NCBI GenBank assembly: GCA_963677755.1
Contig: OY782506.1
Coordinates: 1,550,001-1,614,000, forward strand
DNA: 64,000 nucleotides
Direction: 5' to 3'
Origin: JAIOSF01 sp963677755
Lineage (GTDB): Bacteria; Campylobacterota; Campylobacteria; Campylobacterales; Arcobacteraceae
The notes beneath the pieces are model-generated. The model saw only the letters and a list, made by a program, of their open reading frames with translations. It did not search any database and was not told the DNA's origin. The translations under genes were made by a program, and so were the position numbers. The number at the start of each line of letters is the position of its first letter. Within the stretch, counting starts at the first letter, position 1. Positions 59,036-64,000 of the stretch are shown in pieces.

Positions 59036-61495
59036 CATTAGTAATACAGGCAACAATAGCAAATCTGCAACAATAGCCATAAACATAGCAACCATAGTTA
59101 ATAGTCCAAAATATATAGTTGGAATAAAATTAGATAAAACTAAAATAGAAAAACCGATGATTATAATAGTAGATGTATAAAACATCGCTCTTCCAATACT
59201 TTTGTGGGCATTTATTATAGATTTTTTAACATTTTTTATTTGATTATACTCTATATTAAATCTATGAATATAATGAATAGTATCATCAACAGCAATCCCT
59301 ATGCTAATTGCAGCGATTGTAATCGTCATCATATCTAGAGGAATATCCATCCATCCCATAAATCCAAAAATCACTCCCACTGGTACCATATTTGCAATAA
59401 TAGCAACAGTAGCTATTTTAAAATCTCTAAATAATAATAAAAACATAGCAAATAATATAATTACAACAACCCCTATTGTTTTAATTTGTGAATTGAACAA
59501 TGACTGGAGCATATTATTGTACATCACTAAAAGATTTGATACTCTAAACTCTTCATAATCAGAATTTGTCATTTCTGAAATATCTTTATTTATCTTTTTT
59601 AAGAGTTGATCTCTTTGCAATCCAACTTGACTGTCAATGACTCTTGTAGTAATTCTCGCCATATTATTTTTAATACTTACATAAGGAGAAAGTATTACAT
59701 CTTTATATTTAGCTGGTAACTCTTTATTTAGAAGTGCTAATGTAACTCCATCTAACTCTTTTCCATCATTTAAAGATTTTCCAACTTCTACTAAGGTTGC
59801 TATTGATAAAACTTTTCCTATTGGTTCTAACGAATCAAGGTAATGATGTATTTTTTTTATCTTCTGTATTTTGGAAGCTGTAAACCAATACTTTTCTTTA
59901 TCATCTTGTGTTAATTCAAATTCATCTTCAAAACTATCAAGCATATCATCTGTTTGAACCTCTATCTTATCTATCTCATCACTATTGTCTTTAAAAGTTA
60001 ATACTACATCTAAAGGTGTGGTTCCACCAAGTTTTTGATCAATAAGTTGCATTCCTTGATAAATTTGTGTATCTTTTTTAAAATAATCAATGAAACTATT
60101 CTCAACTTTTAATTTCATTGCTCCTGTAATAGAAAATACCACAACTATGATTGTAACAAATAAAATAGTTTTTTTATAATCAAACACAACATTTGCAATT
60201 TTTGAAGTAAACGGTATATCTGCTTTAGAAAATCTATCCTCTTTACTTTTACCAAGAAAAGATAACAAAATAGGAAATAGTATAAATGTAGTAAGAAGAG
60301 ATATAATAATCCCAACACTCATCATCCATCCAAAATGGATAATTGGTAAAATATTACTGAACACTAAAGAACTAAATCCAGCAATTGTAGTAATAACAAC
60401 AAAAAAAGAAGGTTTTGCCATAGATAATACAGTATTTAATACCAAAAGATTTTGTGTGTGAGTTGGATGTAAGGTGATAAGTTCTTTGTATTTTATAATG
60501 AGATGTACAACTAATGACATATTCATAATCAGTTGTAGTGATATAAAATTAGATGAAACAACTGTAATTTCCCAACCCATCGCTCCAAATAATCCACTTG
60601 TAATAATAATTGATACAGTTGATATAAATAATGGCAAAAATACCCATCGTATCTCTTTAAATAACATATAAAGTATCACAATCAATAAAAGAAGAATTAC
60701 TATACCAAAAACTTTAAGATCACTTCGAACAAACTCAACCATATCGTCTGCAATCATATTTGCTCCACCTAAATGAAGTTTAGCATCAGTATTTGTTTCA
60801 TATTTTGTTAAAATATCTCTAATATGAACTATTAAATTGTGATTTTTTATCCGTAAGATATCTCTATATTTTTTTAACTCTATTTTTATATTTTGATAAT
60901 TTTGTTGTTCTAACTCTGTAAGCTCTTTTTGCTTTTTTAACTTTATATATTTATCTTCGTTTGCTATAAGTGTTGCATATTTTTCATCTCTTGTTATATT
61001 CACCATAAGTGCAGTTGTATGAAAATCATTACTTACAAGATTTTGTTTATATATTGCACTTTGCAAAAACTCGTTTTTTACTAGTTTTTTATCAACACCT
61101 TTACTTTGTAATGTTTTTATATCTTTAACCAATTCATCAATAGGTTGAGGAGGTGATTGTAAAAGAGGAACTGTAAGAATTGAAGTTATAGATTGAACAT
61201 TTTCTAGTTTTGATATTTCATTAGATATATTTTCAATATTTTTTAAATTTTCTTCACTAAGTAGATAATCTTCTATGGTATAAGTTACTAAAAAAAAATC
61301 ATTTGCTACAAAATTTTTTCCAATTTTTCGTGTAAATTCTAAATCTTTATCTCCCTCAAGTAATAGTGTTTGGGCACTTGCATCTATCTCTAATTTAGGA
61401 ACATTCATTCCTATAAGTATCATACATAAAACAAGTAACGATAAAAATAATTTTGGAAATTTTAAAAGATGATTATCATACAACCTTTCTATCAT
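59015..61495 (-). CDS. RND/MMPL-family exporter of the Mla-associated (HpnN-like) type
   Basis: An 826-residue inner-membrane protein with the RND half-exporter duplication. TM1 (about 15-32) is followed by a large periplasmic loop (about 33-250) and TM2-6 (about 255-420). A TM7 (about 440-460), a second loop (about 460-665) and TM8-12 follow. AISIGIAVDDTIHYIHRFN near 745 and LFRDFKIATVAIIANMVPVG are the sterol-sensing/MMPL-like signatures. It is the last gene behind mlaC and mlaA with 6-base spacing, so it likely moves phospholipids, hopanoids or other lipids with them, replacing the MlaFEDB ABC complex that is absent here. Substrate is inferred. Confidence 0.88.
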   Translation of the reverse strand: MIERLYDNHLLKFPKLFLSLLVLCMILIGMNVPKLEIDASAQTLLLEGDKDLEFTRKIGKNFVANDFFLVTYTIEDYLLSEENLKNIENISNEISKLENVQSITSILTVPLLQSPPQPIDELVKDIKTLQSKGVDKKLVKNEFLQSAIYKQNLVSNDFHTTALMVNITRDEKYATLIANEDKYIKLKKQKELTELEQQNYQNIKIELKKYRDILRIKNHNLIVHIRDILTKYETNTDAKLHLGGANMIADDMVEFVRSDLKVFGIVILLLLIVILYMLFKEIRWVFLPLFISTVSIIITSGLFGAMGWEITVVSSNFISLQLIMNMSLVVHLIIKYKELITLHPTHTQNLLVLNTVLSMAKPSFFVVITTIAGFSSLVFSNILPIIHFGWMMSVGIIISLLTTFILFPILLSFLGKSKEDRFSKADIPFTSKIANVVFDYKKTILFVTIIVVVFSITGAMKLKVENSFIDYFKKDTQIYQGMQLIDQKLGGTTPLDVVLTFKDNSDEIDKIEVQTDDMLDSFEDEFELTQDDKEKYWFTASKIQKIKKIHHYLDSLEPIGKVLSIATLVEVGKSLNDGKELDGVTLALLNKELPAKYKDVILSPYVSIKNNMARITTRVIDSQVGLQRDQLLKKINKDISEMTNSDYEEFRVSNLLVMYNNMLQSLFNSQIKTIGVVVIILFAMFLLLFRDFKIATVAIIANMVPVGVIFGFMGWMDIPLDMMTITIAAISIGIAVDDTIHYIHRFNIEYNQIKNVKKSIINAHKSIGRAMFYTSTIIIIGFSILVLSNFIPTIYFGLLTMVAMFMAIVADLLLLPVLLMITKRTK

Positions 61496-61501
61496 TTTGG
61501 G

Positions 61502-62104
61502 TTAAAATTCTTCTAATGTTGTTATAAGTTCATCAATAGTTTTTGTTTGTAAAAACTCACTGAACTGAGCTCTATCTGTTTTTAAAATACTAATTCCTAA
61601 AATAGTTACATCATAGATAAGCCAAGCATCTTTTCCCTCTTCTTGTTTTGAGGGTTTATAATATTTATAACTTATTTCTAATTTACTTTCTGTGTTTACA
61701 ATATTTGTAATTAGTTCTATCCTGTTATCTTTTGGTTGGTTAATTTGTGTTACTTCTATAACTTGTCCATTATAAGCATCTAGTTTTGAAGAGTAAGACT
61801 GTTTCATTCGTTCAACATACAATTCTACAAATTTTGCTTTTTGTTCTTGATTTAATTTAACCCATTCACGACTTCCAAGACTCAACTTAGCCATAATTTC
61901 AAAATCAAATGTAGGGGTAAGAAGCGCAACTATTTTACTATTTCTCTCATCTTTACTTAATGTTTCATCTTGTACGATAGTAGTTACTTTGTGTATTTTT
62001 TGTAAAAAAAGTTCTTTTAACTGCTCTTGCTCATTTGCATACAAACACTCTCCTAAAAGAATTGTTGTAAATAAAACTACAATGAATTTTTTTATAATTT
62101 TCAT
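61502..62104 (-). CDS. mlaC: Periplasmic lipid-binding protein MlaC (Ttg2D family)
   Basis: A 200-residue exported protein with signal FIVVLFTTILLGECLYA, then the MlaC fold. Features include TPTFDFEIMAKLSLGSREW (about 67-85), LNQEQKAKFVELYVERMKQSY and the C-terminal WLIYDVTILGISILKTDRAQF with the family's conserved WxxxDVxxxGxS pattern. It shuttles phospholipid between membranes. Five bases behind mlaA and six before the RND gene. Confidence 0.93.
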   Translation of the reverse strand: MKIIKKFIVVLFTTILLGECLYANEQEQLKELFLQKIHKVTTIVQDETLSKDERNSKIVALLTPTFDFEIMAKLSLGSREWVKLNQEQKAKFVELYVERMKQSYSSKLDAYNGQVIEVTQINQPKDNRIELITNIVNTESKLEISYKYYKPSKQEEGKDAWLIYDVTILGISILKTDRAQFSEFLQTKTIDELITTLEEF

Positions 62105-62109
62105 CTTTT

Positions 62110-62841
62110 TTATTCCTCTATTTGTTTTTCTCTGTATTGTTCATAGGAATCCCTTAGATAAGGATATAAATCTACGGCATCTTTTTTCATATTTTCATAT
62201 TGTTTATAACTAAATGAGATATTATTTACTTGTTCAAATAATTTTATACCTGCTGAACTTCTGTAATTATTCACTAAATTATGTGCTCTATCTTCATAAT
62301 ATGAAGTTGGATTCAAATACGAATCAACACCAAAAGATCCAATACTATCTCTCAAGTTTGAGGGACCTAAAAAAGGCCACACTATATGAAAACCACTCCC
62401 AACTCCCCAATATCCTAAAGTTTGTCCAAAATCTTCATTGTGTGGAAATATTTTAAAATGTTCTTTCCCTACATCAAAAAATCCAAAAAAACCAAGAGTA
62501 CTATTTAATACAAATCGTTCTGTTTCCTCTAGTGTATTTTCAAATTTAAATTGTAAAATATTATTTACAAAACGAACTGGAAACAATAAATTATGAAAAA
62601 AGTTTTTAATACTTTTTCGAATATCTTCATGAACAACATCTCCATAAGTTCTTGCAACTGGAGATAAAACATACTCGTATGTTTTATCATTAAAGACAGT
62701 TATTGCTCTATTATAGCCACTTAAAGGGTCTATTCTTTTTTCAACTTTTAATTCATCTTCAAATTCATCAAATGATTCATCACAATAACTAGTTGTTGAA
62801 AGTAGTAATAGTAAAATTCCAAATATCAATCGCATTATCAT
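62110..62841 (-). CDS. mlaA: Outer-membrane lipid-asymmetry protein MlaA (VacJ)
   Basis: A 243-residue exported protein that removes phospholipid from the outer leaflet. Signal LIFGILLLLLSTTSYC is followed by the MlaA fold: RIDPLSGYNRAITVFNDKTY, NNILQFKFENTLEETERFVL, GFFDVGKEHFKI, EDFGQTLGYWGVGSG and WPFLGPSNLRDSIG. A Cys lies at the end of the signal (TSYC), but Tyr at -1 makes it a poor lipobox, so lipidation is uncertain. Its ATGA overlaps the nth stop by 4 bases. Confidence 0.94.
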   Translation of the reverse strand: MIMRLIFGILLLLLSTTSYCDESFDEFEDELKVEKRIDPLSGYNRAITVFNDKTYEYVLSPVARTYGDVVHEDIRKSIKNFFHNLLFPVRFVNNILQFKFENTLEETERFVLNSTLGFFGFFDVGKEHFKIFPHNEDFGQTLGYWGVGSGFHIVWPFLGPSNLRDSIGSFGVDSYLNPTSYYEDRAHNLVNNYRSSAGIKLFEQVNNISFSYKQYENMKKDAVDLYPYLRDSYEQYREKQIEE

Positions 62842-63485
62842 CCCACTTTAAAAGTTTTTTTTGTTTTGCAAACTTCTGTTAAAAAACAGTGTTCACAGTC
62901 AGGTTTTACAGCTTTACAAATATATCTTCCAAACAACACCATTGCTTGGTGAAAAATATGCAATTCCTCTTTGAGTTTTTTAACTAATTGTTCTTCTGTT
63001 TGCTCCACTGTCTTACCATCACTTAAGCCTAGTCTATGAGAAACTCTAAACACATGAGTATCAACAGCCATTAAGTTTGCTCCATCTGCTTCAATCATAA
63101 AAACATTTGCAGTTTTATTCCCAACACCTGCAAGTTTAATGAGCTTTTTTGTATCGTGTGGTATCTCTCCACTATGCAATTCTTGTACCGATTTTGCCAT
63201 AGAGATAATATTTTTTGCTTTATTATTAAAAAAACTACAACTTTTTAGCAACTCTTTTACATCTTCTAAAGAGGCTCGTGCTAACTCTTTTGGAGATGGA
63301 TACTTTTCAAAAAGTGCTGGGGTAATAATATTTACCCGTTTATCTGTACATTGCGCTGATAAAATAATAGCAATCAAAAGTTCGTAATCATTATTATAAC
63401 TAAGCTCTGTAACAGCATCACTGTAATGCTCTAAAAACTTATCCCTTATAAATTCTATATCTTTTTTGGTTGCTTTTTTACTCAT
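62838..63485 (-). CDS. nth: Endonuclease III (DNA glycosylase/AP lyase)
   Basis: Base-excision repair enzyme removing oxidised pyrimidines. The 215-residue protein has the helix-hairpin-helix with catalytic Lys in KLIKLAGVGNKTANVFM, the catalytic Asp in AVDTHVFRVSHRLG, and the Fe-S ligand set C-x6-C-x2-C-x5-C in ICKAVKPDCEHCFLTEVC. It is translationally coupled to mlaA and lies 28 bases behind rdgB; no functional link is evident. Confidence 0.97.
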   Translation of the reverse strand: MSKKATKKDIEFIRDKFLEHYSDAVTELSYNNDYELLIAIILSAQCTDKRVNIITPALFEKYPSPKELARASLEDVKELLKSCSFFNNKAKNIISMAKSVQELHSGEIPHDTKKLIKLAGVGNKTANVFMIEADGANLMAVDTHVFRVSHRLGLSDGKTVEQTEEQLVKKLKEELHIFHQAMVLFGRYICKAVKPDCEHCFLTEVCKTKKTFKVG

Positions 63486-63513
63486 GGACGAGATTATATC
63501 TAAAATTAGCTTT

Positions 63514-64000
63514 TTATTTTAAAATTATATTAATTATTTTCATTGCTAAGGCTAAAGCTTTTGCTCTGTGCCCTATTTTCTTTTTGATATCTGAGTCAAG
63601 AAGTCCCAAAGTAGTCTCATATCCTTTAGGAATAAATAGTGGATCATATCCAAACCCACCCTCTCCCATCATTTTATTTGTAACCTCTCCATACATCCAA
63701 CCATGTGTTGTAAAAACCTCATTTTTATAAGCTATAGCTAAACAAGCAGTATAATATGCAGGAGTTTTCTGAATATTTTTCTCTTTTAGTTTCATAATTA
63801 ATTTATTGTTATTTTCTTGATCAGTTGCATTTTCACCTGCATATCGAGCACTAAATATATTTGGTTCATTATTTAAAGCAGGAACTGTTATTCCACTGTC
63901 ATCAGCAATAACAATAAAATTATCTTCTTCAATTTTTTGAAGTTTATCCATCACTGCTTTTGCTTTGATTATTGCATTTTCTTTAAAACTTTTTCCATCT
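63514..64000 (-). CDS. rdgB: XTP/dITP pyrophosphatase RdgB (5' end outside window)
   Basis: House-cleaning enzyme that hydrolyses dITP and XTP. The coding frame runs from the window's right edge; the visible part (about 162 residues, beginning near DGKSFKENAIIKAKAV) lacks the first 35-40 residues of the usual 195-205. Motifs present: IADDSGITVPALNNEP, SARYAGENATDQENN and the C-terminal GEGGFGYDPLFIPKG. An ATG at 63954 is internal, not the start. First visible gene of the rdgB-nth-mlaA-mlaC-RND transcript. Confidence 0.93.
   Translation of the reverse strand, partial: DGKSFKENAIIKAKAVMDKLQKIEEDNFIVIADDSGITVPALNNEPNIFSARYAGENATDQENNNKLIMKLKEKNIQKTPAYYTACLAIAYKNEVFTTHGWMYGEVTNKMMGEGGFGYDPLFIPKGYETTLGLLDSDIKKKIGHRAKALALAMKIINIILK

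Noticed and set aside
1..64000. CRISPR array or rRNA genes
   Set aside because: No regularly spaced direct repeats with unique spacers and no rRNA-like sequence were seen.

Overview
The window is AT-rich chromosomal DNA from a member of the Campylobacterota, most likely an Arcobacter-type organism. This rests on protein resemblance, the very low GC, a RibBA with a degenerate RibA half, and the mixture of TRAP uptake, assimilatory sulfate reduction, NiFe-hydrogenase maturation and a nifE gene. The genus is inferred. Both ends cut through genes: a TRAP binding protein on the left and rdgB on the right.

Layout. (1) 1-9738: a plus-strand module with a TRAP transporter (dctP partial, dctQ, dctM) of the 2-oxo/2-hydroxy-acid type, a large FAD/Fe-S D-2-hydroxyacid dehydrogenase, a histidine kinase with a periplasmic binding-protein sensor, its OmpR-type regulator and an AEC permease. 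The last four genes overlap. (2) 9755-16507: a flavin oxidoreductase, an isolated nifE behind a sigma54-like promoter, hypF, a DksA-like zinc-finger protein and an unusual HisI-RibA fusion. (3) 16508-30592: a sulfur block with a triple-rhodanese protein, mnmA, metY, a class V aminotransferase, cysK, an Rrf2 regulator, siroheme sulfite reductase, cysN, cysD, cysH (APS-reductase type, no CysC present), a DUF2061 protein, cysG and a YeeE/TsuA-like thiosulfate permease. Three promoter regions in this block share a TTACTTGACA core. Two of them carry an AGTAA-N10-TTACT dyad against the -35 box, a plausible Rrf2 operator. (4) 31383-41769: a nickel/hydrogenase maturation block (hupE, a NiCoT-like permease ending in a cytochrome c'-like CxxCH segment, hypB, hypC, hypD, hypE, hypA). 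Embedded in it are MazG-like, acyl-CoA-dehydrogenase-like, LOG-family and beta-CASP genes. (5) About 41775-53604: an integrated element with a tyrosine integrase, a type III restriction-modification system, small unknown genes and a phage gpA-like HUH replication initiator next to a hairpin-rich 0.7 kb non-coding stretch. AGGTTGTAT-type repeats at 22-23 bp spacing lie inside both ends. (6) 53667-64000: a GGDEF/EAL protein, a two-domain sulfurtransferase, a nucleotidyltransferase-like protein, tRNA-Gln and initiator tRNA-Met, ribBA, and the operon rdgB-nth-mlaA-mlaC-RND exporter.

How it fits together. The left module would sense, import and oxidise a lactate-like acid. The sulfur block takes sulfate (or thiosulfate) through APS to sulfite, sulfide and cysteine, with siroheme made by CysG. 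The hyp block builds NiFe hydrogenase centres and supplies nickel; nifE beside hypF hints at a diazotroph that may recycle hydrogen. GTP cyclohydrolase II activity, apparently lost from RibBA, is probably provided by the HisI-RibA fusion. The most promising candidates for something undescribed are the integrated HUH-Rep/type III RM element, the nickel-permease/cytochrome fusion, the HisI-RibA fusion and the shared sulfur-regulon operator.
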